NCBI GenBank assembly: GCA_902775565.1
Contig: CACYMP010000008.1
Span: 1 to 64,000 of the forward strand
Source of the DNA: Oscillospiraceae bacterium
GTDB taxonomy: Bacteria > Bacillota > Clostridia > Saccharofermentanales > Saccharofermentanaceae
Reading direction: 5' to 3'
DNA: 64,000 nt
Within the stretch, counting starts at the first letter, position 1; each line of letters opens with the position of its first letter. The notes under the pieces are model-generated. The model was not told the origin of the DNA. It saw nothing but the letters and a program-made list of their open reading frames with translations, and made no database searches. The position numbers and the translations under genes are program-made. Shown here one piece after another: positions 1-8,576 of this stretch.

Positions 1-338
1 TCCTTGGATGTGTAGAAACCTGTGCACTCGAGAACTACGTCTACACCGAGCTCACCCCAAGGGCAATTGTTAGCGTCAGACTCTTTGTAGATCTTGAGGG
101 TCTTGCCGTCAACTGTGATTGTGTTAGCTTCGTCATCAGAAGTAACTGTGTGCTTGTTCTCGCCGAATACGCCAGCGTATCCGCCCTGAGCTGTGTCATA
201 CTTGAGAAGGTGAGCGAGCATTGAAGGCTTTGTGAGGTCGTTGATAGCAACTACTTCATAACCCTCAGCGCCGAACATCTGTCTGAAAGCGAGACGTCCG
301 ATACGACCGAAACCGTTAATCGCAACTTTTACTGCCAT
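1..338 (-). CDS. gap: glyceraldehyde-3-phosphate dehydrogenase, N-terminal part (cut by window edge)
   Basis: This is the first 112 residues of the glycolytic NAD-dependent dehydrogenase that converts glyceraldehyde 3-phosphate to 1,3-bisphosphoglycerate in the cytoplasm. The N-terminus [15 protein letters not shown] carries the NGFGRIGR dinucleotide-binding loop at residues 8-15. The family segments VVAINDLT and [11 protein letters not shown] follow. The ATG lies just downstream of a strong AGGAGG site. The catalytic Cys lies beyond the window. Family assignment is certain, but NAD versus NADP preference cannot be judged from this part. Confidence 0.97.
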   Translation of the reverse strand, partial: MAVKVAINGFGRIGRLAFRQMFGAEGYEVVAINDLTKPSMLAHLLKYDTAQGGYAGVFGENKHTVTSDDEANTITVDGKTLKIYKESDANNCPWGELGVDVVLECTGFYTSK

Positions 339-375
339 ATTGAATTTCCTCCTAAATTCCCTTGCGGGATTAATT

Positions 376-404
376 AACTTATTGTGCTAAAAATGCACCG
401 TCAA
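376..404 (-). promoter_or_regulatory. putative gap promoter
   Basis: TTGACG (404-399) and TAAGTT (381-376) are separated by 17 nt, upstream of gap on the minus strand. The -35 is near consensus and the -10 is weak. Its position between the XRE gene and gap fits a dedicated gap promoter. Confidence 0.45.
384..398. promoter_or_regulatory. 15-bp inverted repeat in the gap promoter spacer
   Basis: GTGCTAAAAATGCAC has perfect 4-bp arms plus A/T continuation and fills almost the whole spacer between the proposed -35 and -10 of gap. A dimeric regulator bound here would block RNA polymerase. It is not a clear match to the Rex consensus (TTGTGAA-N4-TTCACAA). Confidence 0.4.
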
Positions 405-470
405 AATTCTACTCCATCAAGTAGTCATTTTCTATATGTTTTTTGTCACAAGATTGTAAATTAAGAGGAT

Positions 471-501
471 TTTTGGCTGATTTCGGTCCGGAAAGCCAAA
501 A
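471..501 (-). terminator. possible terminator hairpin after the XRE gene
   Basis: Perfect 8-bp arms TTTTGGCT and AGCCAAAA enclose a 15-nt loop just downstream of the XRE stop. There is no long uninterrupted T-run, so it may be a weak or bidirectional terminator. Confidence 0.4.
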
Positions 502-512
502 CGATTTTTATT

Positions 513-977
513 TCACTTTCTGGCGCCGGCCGTAAGTTCCTTCAGCTTGCTCTCGGCTTCCTTTTTGTCAAACGTCGAAAAGAACCTTCTGTCCTCGGCA
601 TCAAGTATCCGGAAGTGGCGGGAAATTATATTCTGCTGGATCCTGTAACCCTTGGTTTCCTTGATATCCTGCCACCAGATGCGTCCCCCCATGGTCTTGT
701 CGGGAAGCTTGGCATCCAGCCCCTGAAGCGCAATGACCTTAACGAGATCAGATGTCTCGCCTCCGAAGGCGTCAGACAGGATCGTACTGTCCGAAAAGAT
801 AACGGCAGCCGTAACTGCAGCGGACCAGGACAGGGAATTTCTCCCTTTCTCGATCTCGACTAGTGTCTTCTTGGATAATCCGATGGCCTCTGCCATCTTC
901 TCCTGGGTAAGGTCATACTCAGTCCTTATGAGCTTGATCTTGCTGTTCATTAACGAAATAAACTCCGCTCTATCCAT
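513..977 (-). CDS. XRE-family DNA-binding regulator
   Basis: A 154-residue protein with an N-terminal Cro/C1-type helix-turn-helix at about residues 12-66. The recognition region reads TQEKMAEAIGLSKKTLVEIEKGR. The C-terminal half (about 85-154) is basic and aromatic (GGRIWWQDIKE, RHFRILDAEDRRFF) and I do not recognise it as a named effector domain. The ATG at 977 is chosen because GGAGGGG sits 5-6 nt upstream; an in-frame TTG 15 nt earlier would overlap that site. The gene has its own promoter, which overlaps two palindromes (1078-1110) and suggests autoregulation. The target genes are unknown. Confidence 0.85.
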   Translation of the reverse strand: MDRAEFISLMNSKIKLIRTEYDLTQEKMAEAIGLSKKTLVEIEKGRNSLSWSAAVTAAVIFSDSTILSDAFGGETSDLVKVIALQGLDAKLPDKTMGGRIWWQDIKETKGYRIQQNIISRHFRILDAEDRRFFSTFDKKEAESKLKELTAGARK

Positions 978-1077
978 AAAGATCCCCTCCAAAACGATAT
1001 ATCAGAACACTACAGGCATAAAGAACGGGAACGGCATCGTCACGATGGCCATGAGGAGCGCGACCTTCTTTTCAGGT

Positions 1078-1110
1078 GTGTAACACTTTACTGTTAGTGT
1101 AATTTTACAC
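1078..1110. promoter_or_regulatory. paired palindromes, likely operators of the XRE regulator
   Basis: GTGTAACAC (1078-1086) and GTGTAATTTTACAC (1097-1110) share GTGTAA/ACAC half-sites. Their centres are about 21.5 bp apart, close to two helical turns. The upstream one covers the -10 of the promoter for the downstream XRE gene. Autorepression is an inference from this geometry. Confidence 0.5.
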
Positions 1111-1129
1111 CTTTTTGAGACGTTGTCAA
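1102..1129 (-). promoter_or_regulatory. promoter of the XRE gene
   Basis: A consensus TTGACA (1129-1124) is followed after 16 nt by TAAAAT (1107-1102) on the minus strand, between the trmB stop and the XRE gene. Transcription would start near 1095, leaving a leader of roughly 115 nt. The -10 lies inside a 14-bp palindrome. Confidence 0.6.
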
Positions 1130-1137
1130 TCAGGACG

Positions 1138-1788
1138 TTATTTAAGCTTTGCTATAACTTTCTTGATGTTGATGCCCTGATCTGCGAAATGCTGCTCGAA
1201 TTCGGTACGGATATTGTCCTTATCGTACTCGCTGTTATGAAGGTCCCTCGTAAGTCCTGAGAGCTCAAATCCGCTCTCTTCAAATTCTTTCAGCGAGAAA
1301 TCGAAAAGCTCATCGTTGTCGGTCTTGAAAGAGATTGAAGCTCCGGTCTTGAGAAAGCCCTTATACTTATCCAGGAAAGCCCTGTATGTAAGCCTTCTCT
1401 TGGGCTTGTTCTGCCTTGTCCATGGATCGCAGAAATTGATGAACATGTGATCGACCTCATCCTTATCGAAATAGTTTTCGATTAGGTTAGCGTCGCCCTT
1501 AATGAAGAACAGGTTCGGAAGCTCCATCTCATGGGCTTTCTCGATGGCGGCAAGGATGACGGAAGGTTCCTTTTCCATGGCGATGTAAAGGACCTCGGGA
1601 TGAGCTTCGGCCATCTGCGTGCAGAATTTTCCTTTGCCGCAGCCTATCTCAAGCCAGACGGGAATGTCGTCACCGAACCCACAGGCCTGTCTCCAGTGTC
1701 CTTTATTGAGCATCGGATCTTCAAACCAACGCTCATGGCATCTTTCCATACGTATAGGGATGTTGCGCTTAGCCCGCATCCTGCCCAT
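1138..1788 (-). CDS. trmB: tRNA (guanine-N7-)-methyltransferase TrmB
   Basis: A 216-residue cytoplasmic enzyme that uses SAM to make m7G46 in the variable loop of tRNAs. The SAM-binding motif LEIGCGKGKF is at 46-55. The TrmB signature is INFCDPWTRQ followed by KPKRRLT, with DPW at 121-123; the usual form is FSDPWPK. The C-terminal TRTEFE-like segment appears as IRTEFEQHF. Length is normal. It is the last gene of the alaS-HIT-trmB run, with a 21-nt gap after the HIT gene. Confidence 0.95.
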   Translation of the reverse strand: MGRMRAKRNIPIRMERCHERWFEDPMLNKGHWRQACGFGDDIPVWLEIGCGKGKFCTQMAEAHPEVLYIAMEKEPSVILAAIEKAHEMELPNLFFIKGDANLIENYFDKDEVDHMFINFCDPWTRQNKPKRRLTYRAFLDKYKGFLKTGASISFKTDNDELFDFSLKEFEESGFELSGLTRDLHNSEYDKDNIRTEFEQHFADQGINIKKVIAKLK

Positions 1789-1809
1789 TGCAATATTTCT
1801 CCTAACAGA

Positions 1810-2151
1810 TCAGAGTATTTTTTCGTTCAGCTTAACGCCGCCGATGACGTGGAAATGCGCATGCATTACAGTCTGGCCGCCGTCAGCGCCGCAGTTGTTG
1901 ATGACGCGGAATCCGGTGCCCAGATCCTTGATCTTTGCGACCTCATCAATAGCCTCCGCTACATATCCCAGGTACTCTTTGCCTTCAGCCGAAGAAGCCA
2001 TGTCGCGTATATCGTCGAAATGCTTCTTGGGAACAACGAGAACATGTACCGGAGCTGCCGGATTGATGTCGTTGAAGCACAGGACCTTATCGTTCTCGTA
2101 AACCTTTGTTGACGGGATCTTGCCTTCGACTATGTCACAGAATAAGCACAT
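1810..2151 (-). CDS. HIT-family nucleotide-binding protein
   Basis: A 113-residue histidine-triad protein of the HinT type, probably a nucleoside phosphoramidate or nucleotidyl hydrolase. The N-terminal CLFCDIVEGKIPS is typical of the family, and the triad HAHFH places His at 97, 99 and 101. It sits 11 nt downstream of alaS and just before trmB. HinT proteins hydrolyse aminoacyl-adenylates, so placement beside a synthetase gene is sensible. The physiological substrate is not shown by the sequence. Confidence 0.93.
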   Translation of the reverse strand: MCLFCDIVEGKIPSTKVYENDKVLCFNDINPAAPVHVLVVPKKHFDDIRDMASSAEGKEYLGYVAEAIDEVAKIKDLGTGFRVINNCGADGGQTVMHAHFHVIGGVKLNEKIL

Positions 2152-2162
2152 ATGAACACCTC

Positions 2163-4850
2163 TTATTTGATCTGGGAAGAGATTATCTCTTCTGCCTTGG
2201 CGAGAGCGTCAGAGAGCTTGCTTACGTCCTTGCCGCCTGCCTGAGCCATGTCGGGACGTCCGCCGCCGCCACCGCCTGCGACCTTGGCAGCTTCCTTGAT
2301 GATGTTGCCGCAGTGAACGCCTGCCTTGACGGCTGATTCGGTTGCCATAGCTGTAAAGATGAGCTTGTCGCCGGATGTTGCGGCAAGGAATACGACACCT
2401 GTCTCAAGCTTGTCGCGGATCTTGTCGGCAGTATCTCTGAGAGCAGCAGCGTCAGCCGCATCGCAGGAAGCGACAACAGCCTTGACGGAACCGTATTCCT
2501 TGGCTGCCTTGACTGCGTCATCAGCGAAAGAACCTGCCTTCGCCTTCTGGATCTCTGCGATCTCCTTTTCAAGAGATTTAACATCAGCATGGAGAGCGTT
2601 TATCTTCTCAACGATCTTATCCTTGGGGGTCTTGAGAGCAGATGCAGCCTCATTGATGAGTACTCTGTCCTCTTTGTTCATCTCGTAGCATCTTGCACCG
2701 GTAACAGCTTCGATCCTTCTGATGCCTGCCGCGATGCCTGCCTCGGAAACGATCCTGAACTGGCCGATCTGAGCGCTGTTGGAGAGGTGTGTACCGCCGC
2801 AGAACTCAAGATCGAAAGGATCACTGAAATCGCCTACGGCAACGACTCTTACGACCTCACCGTACTTCTCTCCGAAGATGGCGGTAGCGCCGAGCTTCTT
2901 GGCATCTTCAATGTTAAGGACTTTTGTCTCAACGGGAAGAGCCTGAAGGACTACATCGTTGACCATTTCCTCGACCTTTGCGAGTTCTTCCGCAGTCATT
3001 GCCTGATGGTGGTTGAAGTCAAATCTCAGACGGTCGGAACCGACATAAGAACCTGCCTGCTCAACCTGAGGACCCAATACCTTCTGAAGAGCTGAGAGCA
3101 GGATATGTGTAGCTGTATGGTTCCTTGCGATGGAAAGCCTTGTCTTCTTATCGACTTCGATAGTGACGACAGAGCCGCTTGCAAGTGAGCCCTTAACAGC
3201 TTTGAGCGTGTGCAGATACTTGCCTGCAGCATCCTTATCGACGGAGATTACCTCCGCCTCGAAGTCACCGGTATAGATCTTACCTTCATCGTGGATCTGA
3301 CCACCCATCGTAGCGTAAAGAACGGTCTTGTCAGTAATGACGATGATGTCATCTCCTGCGGAAGCGCTGTCAACTTTCTGAAGGTTGCCGTTTGCGTCAG
3401 CCTTAAGGATATAGATGACCTTGGCATCACATTTGAGGTTATCGTAACCGTCGTATTCTGTTGCGTTTGAATCCTTTGCGACTTCGTCGGGAATTGTATT
3501 TACGGCGAGGGCAAGATCATCCTTGGACTTTGTTGCGGCTCTTGCGGTCTCCTTCTGCTTTTCCATAGCAGTCTTGAAGCCTTCCTCGTCGACCTTGAGA
3601 CCCTCTTCGGAAGCCATCTCGACCGTAAGCTCGATAGGGAATCCGAATGTATCGTAGAGATAGAATGCGGAATCTCCGTCGATTTCTGAAGATCCTGCAG
3701 CCTTCTTCTCGTCAAGGATCTTCTTGAATTCCTTGATACCGTTCTCGAGAGTGCTCTCGAATCTTGCAATCTCCTTGTCGAGCTCGTTAAGGATGAACTC
3801 ACGGTTCTTTGCAAGGAGCGGATAGCTGTCATCGTAAACGCTGTCGATATAGATCTTGGCAAGACCAAGGATATTCTCAGTCGACATTCCGAGAGTTCTT
3901 GCGTGTCTTACGGCACGTCTGATAAGACGTCTTAAGACATAGCCTGCACCGGCGTTTGAAGGAACGAGCTTTGCTGCGTCTCCGATGAGCATAACGCTTG
4001 TACGGATATGGTCTGCAAGGACTCTCATGGACCTTGTAAGCTTCTCGTCGGAATCGTACTTAACACCGGAAGACTTCTCGATATATGCGATGGCATCAGT
4101 GAAAAGGTCTGTCTTATAGACATCCTTTGAGCCGTTAAGGAACGCAAGGATCCTCTCGAGACCCCAGCCTGTATCTACGTTCTTCTGCTTGAGCGGTGTG
4201 AGATGTCCGTCCTGATGCTTCTCATACTGCATGAAAACATCGTTGCCGATCTCCGTGTACTTGCCGCATGAGCATCCGGGACCGCAGTCAGGGCCGCAGT
4301 CGGGAACGTCTGCGATATAGAACATCTCGCTGTCAGGACCGCAGGGACCGTACTCTAAGCCCCACCAGTTATCGTCAGCACCGAGATAGTAGATGTTCTC
4401 AGGCTTAAATCCGGAAGCGATCCTGAACTTTGCGCCTTCCTCATCCCTGGGTGCATTCTCGTCTCCCGCGAAAACGGTTGATGCAAGGTGATCCCTGTCA
4501 AAACCGAACACGTCGGTAAGGAGCTCATAGCTCCACTTGCATCTCTCTTCCTTGAAGTAATCACCAAGGCTCCAGCTTCCCATCATCTCGAAGAACGTGA
4601 CGTGGCTCCTGTCGCCTACTGAATCGATATCGTTTGTACGCACACAGCCCTGCACATTGCAAAGCCTTGTTCCCAGAGGGTGCTTCTCTCCGAGAAGATA
4701 AGGCATCAGCGGCTGCATTCCCGCAACGTTGAACAAAACTCCCGTTGAACCGTCAGATACCAGTGATACGGCACCTACATCAACGTGACCTCTCTGTATG
4801 TAAAATTCCTTCCAGGTCTTCCTGAGCTCTTTTGAAGTGAACTGTCTCAT
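2163..4850 (-). CDS. alaS: alanyl-tRNA synthetase
   Basis: Class II synthetase of 895 residues, charging tRNA-Ala. The N-terminus (MRQFTSKELRKTWKEF) and the catalytic core with RTNDI and HVTFFEMMGSWS-type motifs are present. The editing domain has the zinc-ligand FNHHQ and CGGTH segments. The C-Ala region ends with GGGGGGRPDMAQAGG. The ATG at 4850 is preceded by AGGAG and matches the family N-terminus; an in-frame start 63 nt upstream adds a non-family leader. The 63-nt gap to the WYL gene is too short for a T-box riboswitch. Confidence 0.98.
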   Translation of the reverse strand: MRQFTSKELRKTWKEFYIQRGHVDVGAVSLVSDGSTGVLFNVAGMQPLMPYLLGEKHPLGTRLCNVQGCVRTNDIDSVGDRSHVTFFEMMGSWSLGDYFKEERCKWSYELLTDVFGFDRDHLASTVFAGDENAPRDEEGAKFRIASGFKPENIYYLGADDNWWGLEYGPCGPDSEMFYIADVPDCGPDCGPGCSCGKYTEIGNDVFMQYEKHQDGHLTPLKQKNVDTGWGLERILAFLNGSKDVYKTDLFTDAIAYIEKSSGVKYDSDEKLTRSMRVLADHIRTSVMLIGDAAKLVPSNAGAGYVLRRLIRRAVRHARTLGMSTENILGLAKIYIDSVYDDSYPLLAKNREFILNELDKEIARFESTLENGIKEFKKILDEKKAAGSSEIDGDSAFYLYDTFGFPIELTVEMASEEGLKVDEEGFKTAMEKQKETARAATKSKDDLALAVNTIPDEVAKDSNATEYDGYDNLKCDAKVIYILKADANGNLQKVDSASAGDDIIVITDKTVLYATMGGQIHDEGKIYTGDFEAEVISVDKDAAGKYLHTLKAVKGSLASGSVVTIEVDKKTRLSIARNHTATHILLSALQKVLGPQVEQAGSYVGSDRLRFDFNHHQAMTAEELAKVEEMVNDVVLQALPVETKVLNIEDAKKLGATAIFGEKYGEVVRVVAVGDFSDPFDLEFCGGTHLSNSAQIGQFRIVSEAGIAAGIRRIEAVTGARCYEMNKEDRVLINEAASALKTPKDKIVEKINALHADVKSLEKEIAEIQKAKAGSFADDAVKAAKEYGSVKAVVASCDAADAAALRDTADKIRDKLETGVVFLAATSGDKLIFTAMATESAVKAGVHCGNIIKEAAKVAGGGGGGRPDMAQAGGKDVSKLSDALAKAEEIISSQIK

Positions 4851-4913
4851 CGGTGATACTCCTAAATAAAAATAAAACTTAGAAATTATAAATCGAATAA
4901 TTTCTCTTTGCAA

Positions 4914-6005
4914 TCAGAGCTTATCAAGTTTTGCCGCCCTGGCTGCTTTACTGATGTATTCCGCGAATTTGCGGCATATTTCGTCATTATCGATCTCGAT
5001 CTCAACGTCATCGAAGATCATTAACTCAAACAGATCGGCACAAAGCGTGGGCGCATAGCCGGTCATCACGCTTATCGTCAGGATACCCTTGTCGAGCTTG
5101 GTATCATTTACGATCTTTATCTTGTCGCTCACCTTGGAAGCAAATGCCGAATAAGCTTTGAGCGTATCTTTTCTGGTCTTGCCTTTTAAAGTGATGCCGA
5201 TATTGGTCAGACCGCTTCCCGAGAAAGCCGAGATGGAGTTTTCGATAAAAGCGCCAAGCTCCTGTTCTCTCTGCCTTTCGGTCTTGAAATCAAAATACTT
5301 GTCATTAACAAAGACTATGCTGGCCATGCGGTCGACTCTGTATCTTTTGAGTGCCTGGGACAGAGGTTTGCCTTCATCGATCAATTTCTGCGCCTTTACG
5401 TTGTCGATCGCTATCAGGTAATAGCAGTTATTCTCCCAGTCCAGAGTCATGGCGGATACTATCTTGTCGCTCTTCTCGGTCAGTTCATTTCCGAGCTTAT
5501 AGCCGTAAGATATCTTGATCGTCCTCTTCTCATCGATCGCGAGCCTTATGTTGTTGAGTTTTGAGATGCACCTTCTGTCAACCTTCTCATAGTGCGGATA
5601 AAGGATCCTTTTACGGTAACCTTCAGTGAAATAAGTCGGGAACATATTCACTATCTTTTCGCAGAGATCCGAATCAACGAAAGGTGTCGTGGATATCGCA
5701 TCAACGATGAGTCTTGCCTCGTCGATCAGTATCTCGCCGGTCAGATTGGAACGCCTGTATTTCTTGCCTTCAGAGTAGATCCATTCCGTATCTTTCGTTT
5801 GTTTTGACATCCTGACATATTCATTGATCTTATCTATGTCAGCATAGATGGATTTGCGCTCGAAAGTGGTGCCGGTACAGTCCTCGAGATAAGCTATCAG
5901 CTCGCTTACCGAGACTGCCTCCTTGCCGCCGGAAGAACTGATACGGTTCTTGAAATAATCATAGATAAAAAGGATCTTGATCTTGGATAATTCGCTGTTA
6001 GCCAT
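4914..6005 (-). CDS. WYL-domain transcriptional regulator
   Basis: A 363-residue regulator of the HTH-WYL-WCX type. A winged-helix DNA-binding region lies at about 1-90 (KIKILFIYDYFKNR, then SVSELIAYLE). The WYL domain at about 150-245 contains SYGYKLG, WENNCYYLIAID and LKRYRVDRM, and a WCX-like C-terminal domain follows. WYL domains sense ligands, in some cases nucleic acids. The gene lies 63 nt upstream of alaS and is divergent from DUF1015, with an inverted repeat between them. Targets are unknown. The start has a strong GGGAGG site. Confidence 0.87.
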   Translation of the reverse strand: MANSELSKIKILFIYDYFKNRISSSGGKEAVSVSELIAYLEDCTGTTFERKSIYADIDKINEYVRMSKQTKDTEWIYSEGKKYRRSNLTGEILIDEARLIVDAISTTPFVDSDLCEKIVNMFPTYFTEGYRKRILYPHYEKVDRRCISKLNNIRLAIDEKRTIKISYGYKLGNELTEKSDKIVSAMTLDWENNCYYLIAIDNVKAQKLIDEGKPLSQALKRYRVDRMASIVFVNDKYFDFKTERQREQELGAFIENSISAFSGSGLTNIGITLKGKTRKDTLKAYSAFASKVSDKIKIVNDTKLDKGILTISVMTGYAPTLCADLFELMIFDDVEIEIDNDEICRKFAEYISKAARAAKLDKL

Positions 6006-6067
6006 ATTCGTTCCTCCCGAATGTCAGATAAGATAATAGTACCATTAAATGTACTTGCAGTTAACGG

Positions 6068-6107
6068 AAAAATCGAAATCTCTTTATTTTATAGAAATAC
6101 GATTTTT
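6068..6107. promoter_or_regulatory. inverted repeat between WYL gene and DUF1015
   Basis: Perfect 8-bp arms AAAAATCG (6068-6075) and CGATTTTT (6100-6107) enclose 24 nt of A/T-rich DNA in the divergent intergenic region. This is a candidate site for the WYL protein. The alternative is a chance A/T-rich pairing. Confidence 0.35.
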
Positions 6108-6130
6108 ATTCCCAAAACAGACCCCGGCCG

Positions 6131-6139
6131 TGATAAAAT
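6131..6139 (+). promoter_or_regulatory. extended -10 promoter of the DUF1015 operon
   Basis: TGATAAAAT (TGn plus TAAAAT) sits about 38 nt upstream of the TTG start. No -35 is evident at 17 nt. The 13-nt string GCCGTGATAAAAT recurs before the barnase gene, and CGTGATAAAATC recurs before rpsT. Confidence 0.45.
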
Positions 6140-6177
6140 GGTAGGCACTTTTATCGGATAAAGCGGGGTGACTTCAA

Positions 6178-7443
6178 TTGAGAACCATCAGTGAATTAGG
6201 CTTTGCGGTGCCGGATATACTTATTCCGCAAAAGGGCACGGATCTTGAGAAATGGGCGGTGATCGCCTGCGACCAGTACACATCCGAGCCGGAATACTGG
6301 AAAAAGGCAGAAGAAAAAGCCGGAGATGCCCCTTCGGCATTGAATCTCGTACTTCCCGAAGTCTATCTCGGAAAAGCCGAAGAGGCTGAAAAGCTCGAGT
6401 CGATCGCTAAGACCGCTCCCGAATACCTGAACAGCGGTATCCTTCAGAGCCTCGGTACAGGCTTCATCCTCACAGACAGAGCAACTTCGCTTCACCCTTC
6501 AAGGAAAGGCCTTATGGCGGCTATAGATCTTGAAGGATACAGTTTTGAACCCGGAAACAAGAATATCTGCAGGGCAACCGAGGGAACGGTCCTTTCGAGG
6601 ATCCCTCCGAGGATCAGGATCAGGGCCAACTCTCCCTTGGAGCTCCCTCATATCATGATCCTTATCGATGACCCCAAGGGTCTTACGATCGAGAAAGCAT
6701 TTGAAATGGCCAAAGCCGAAGGCATCGAGCCTTTATACGATACGGATCTCATGCTCGGTTCAGGTCACATAAAGGGCACATTCATTCCCGACGGCTCGGC
6801 CATCGCGGAATCAATCATCAACGGACTTGCATCTCTCAAGGCTGCAAACAGCGACGGTCTTCTGTTCCTTGTAGGCGACGGCAACCACTCGCTCGCTTCG
6901 GCTAAGGCTCACTGGGAGAACATCAGAGAAGGTCTTTCCGAGGATGAAAGGAAGGATCACCCCGCAAGATTTGCTCTCGCTGAGATCGTCAACATCCACG
7001 ACAAGGGCCTTGATTTCGAGCCTATCCACAGAATCATCTTCAATATCTCCGGCGAAGAATTCATTGCAAAGGCAAAAGAGTACTTCAAGGATTCCGGGAT
7101 CGAGATAAACGGCGTTGCAGACGGCAGACAGAGCTTCACCGTAGTATGCGAAGGCAATGCGGATGTTACCGTTTCGCTTTCGAACCCTCCTCACACGCTC
7201 GCAGTCGGATCTGTTCAGATGATGATCGATTCTTTAGGTCTTGAGTGCGATTACATCCACGGTGAGGATTCTGTAAGAAGCCTCGCAACCGCAGGTAATA
7301 CGGGCGTTCTCGTGCCTGCCATCAGCAAGGATACCTTCTTCGGCACTGTCGAAAAGGAAGGCGTATTCCCCAGAAAGACATTCTCAATGGGAGAAGCGTT
7401 CGAGAAGCGTTTCTACCTTGAAGCGAAAAAGATTGTTAAGTAA
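6178..7443 (+). CDS. DUF1015 family protein
   Basis: A 421-residue conserved cytoplasmic protein of unknown function (COG4198). The family N-terminus is present as a short beta-strand leader followed by DLEKWAVIACDQYTS. The best-conserved block is LVGDGNHSLASAKAHWE near residue 225, the counterpart of the DGHHR motif. The TTG start is inferred from GGGGTGA upstream and the family N-terminus. It is the first gene of a coupled operon with only 2 nt before the FAD oxidoreductase. In many Clostridia, from memory, this family sits beside serC-serA; here those genes are about 7 kb away on the other strand. Confidence 0.9.
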   Translation: MRTISELGFAVPDILIPQKGTDLEKWAVIACDQYTSEPEYWKKAEEKAGDAPSALNLVLPEVYLGKAEEAEKLESIAKTAPEYLNSGILQSLGTGFILTDRATSLHPSRKGLMAAIDLEGYSFEPGNKNICRATEGTVLSRIPPRIRIRANSPLELPHIMILIDDPKGLTIEKAFEMAKAEGIEPLYDTDLMLGSGHIKGTFIPDGSAIAESIINGLASLKAANSDGLLFLVGDGNHSLASAKAHWENIREGLSEDERKDHPARFALAEIVNIHDKGLDFEPIHRIIFNISGEEFIAKAKEYFKDSGIEINGVADGRQSFTVVCEGNADVTVSLSNPPHTLAVGSVQMMIDSLGLECDYIHGEDSVRSLATAGNTGVLVPAISKDTFFGTVEKEGVFPRKTFSMGEAFEKRFYLEAKKIVK

Positions 7444-7445
7444 TC

Positions 7446-8567
7446 ATGGAAGAAACAGATAACAGGAAAAGTGTCTGCATAATCGGGGCCGGGCTGTCCG
7501 GGCTCACATGCGGAATGCGTCTGGCCAGGGCCGGTTTCACAGTCACGGTCGTAGAAGAGCTCGCCTCCCCGGGCGGCCTTTTGGCTTATACGAGGATCGG
7601 CAGAGAATATTTGGAACTCACTCCGCATCACCTGAGAAAGAGCGACAGATCTCTTCTCGCTCTCATCAAGGAAATGGGCGTTGAAGATAAGATCTCGTGG
7701 TTCGACTCGACATGGCAGGGACGCGCATCCCACCGCAAAGTCGGTTATTTCGACGGCGGTTTCTCATGCCTGATCTCAAGCCTTGCGCAGGAGATCACCG
7801 ACCATGGCGGAAGGATCTGCTTTTCGACAACAGTCGCCGAGATCTCGAGACTCGGAAACGGCGACTACCGCACCGTCTGCGTTCTCCCGAACTCCACAAG
7901 ATTCGTTATCGACAGTAAGTATGTCATCTTTACCGGTTCCTGCCGAACATTCGTAAATGTAAGCCACGGTCTTCCCATTCCGATGGATAACCGCGACATC
8001 ATGATGAACGTCACCTACAGCGCGAAGATATCCGCGTTCATGGTCCTCAAGCACGAGAATTCCCAGATGTTCTACCAGCAGATAACGACAGGATCCGATA
8101 TTCCTTTCGACAGGATAATCAATCACACAAGCTGCTTCGGTCAGCGCGGTTACGGCGGAAGCGTCGTATATCTCGTCGGCTCATGCCAGGTCGCTGATCC
8201 CATCTGGATCGCGTCCGACTCTGACATAATGCTGAAGTTCTTCACAGCATACAAGAAGCTTTACAGGTCTATCCGCAAGTCCGACGTCAAATCATGGCGT
8301 GTAACCAAGATCCGCTATGCCCAGTCAGAGCACTATCCGGGGATCGATCTGACAAACCCCTGCGAAAATCTATATGTCTGCTCGACCGGACTTGCCAAAT
8401 ACAATAACTCAGAAACACCGGAAAACAGGATGGAACTTGCCGTATCATTGGCAGGAAAGATCTGTTCGACAATAAGTGCAAAAGAAGCACAGTCCGCAAA
8501 CGAAGAATTATCGGTGACCGAGGTGACATCGCTTGCCAGGGAGATCGCCGATCTGTCGAGGAGCTGA
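7446..8567 (+). CDS. FAD-dependent (amine oxidase-type) oxidoreductase
   Basis: A 373-residue flavoprotein. The N-terminal dinucleotide-binding motif reads VCIIGAGLSGLTCGMRLARAG (split here for length: GAGLSGL is the core, near residues 14-20), followed by VVEELASPGGLL. A segment typical of this subgroup, LTPHHLRKSDRSL, follows. There is no signal peptide. It starts 2 nt after DUF1015 and ends 9 nt before the DUF2298 gene. Together these suggest a redox step on a lipid-linked or sugar substrate used at the membrane, but the substrate cannot be read from the sequence. Confidence 0.82.
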   Translation: MEETDNRKSVCIIGAGLSGLTCGMRLARAGFTVTVVEELASPGGLLAYTRIGREYLELTPHHLRKSDRSLLALIKEMGVEDKISWFDSTWQGRASHRKVGYFDGGFSCLISSLAQEITDHGGRICFSTTVAEISRLGNGDYRTVCVLPNSTRFVIDSKYVIFTGSCRTFVNVSHGLPIPMDNRDIMMNVTYSAKISAFMVLKHENSQMFYQQITTGSDIPFDRIINHTSCFGQRGYGGSVVYLVGSCQVADPIWIASDSDIMLKFFTAYKKLYRSIRKSDVKSWRVTKIRYAQSEHYPGIDLTNPCENLYVCSTGLAKYNNSETPENRMELAVSLAGKICSTISAKEAQSANEELSVTEVTSLAREIADLSRS

Positions 8568-8576
8568 TAACTTAAC

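Noticed and set aside
1002..1052. 16-residue hydrophobic leader peptide upstream of the XRE gene
   Set aside because: It has an ATG, but the nearest Shine-Dalgarno-like GAAGG is about 12 nt away and there is no conservation evidence. A type I toxin is not supported.
4851..4913. T-box riboswitch before alaS
   Set aside because: Only 63 nt separate alaS from the upstream gene, with no T-box sequence or antiterminator.
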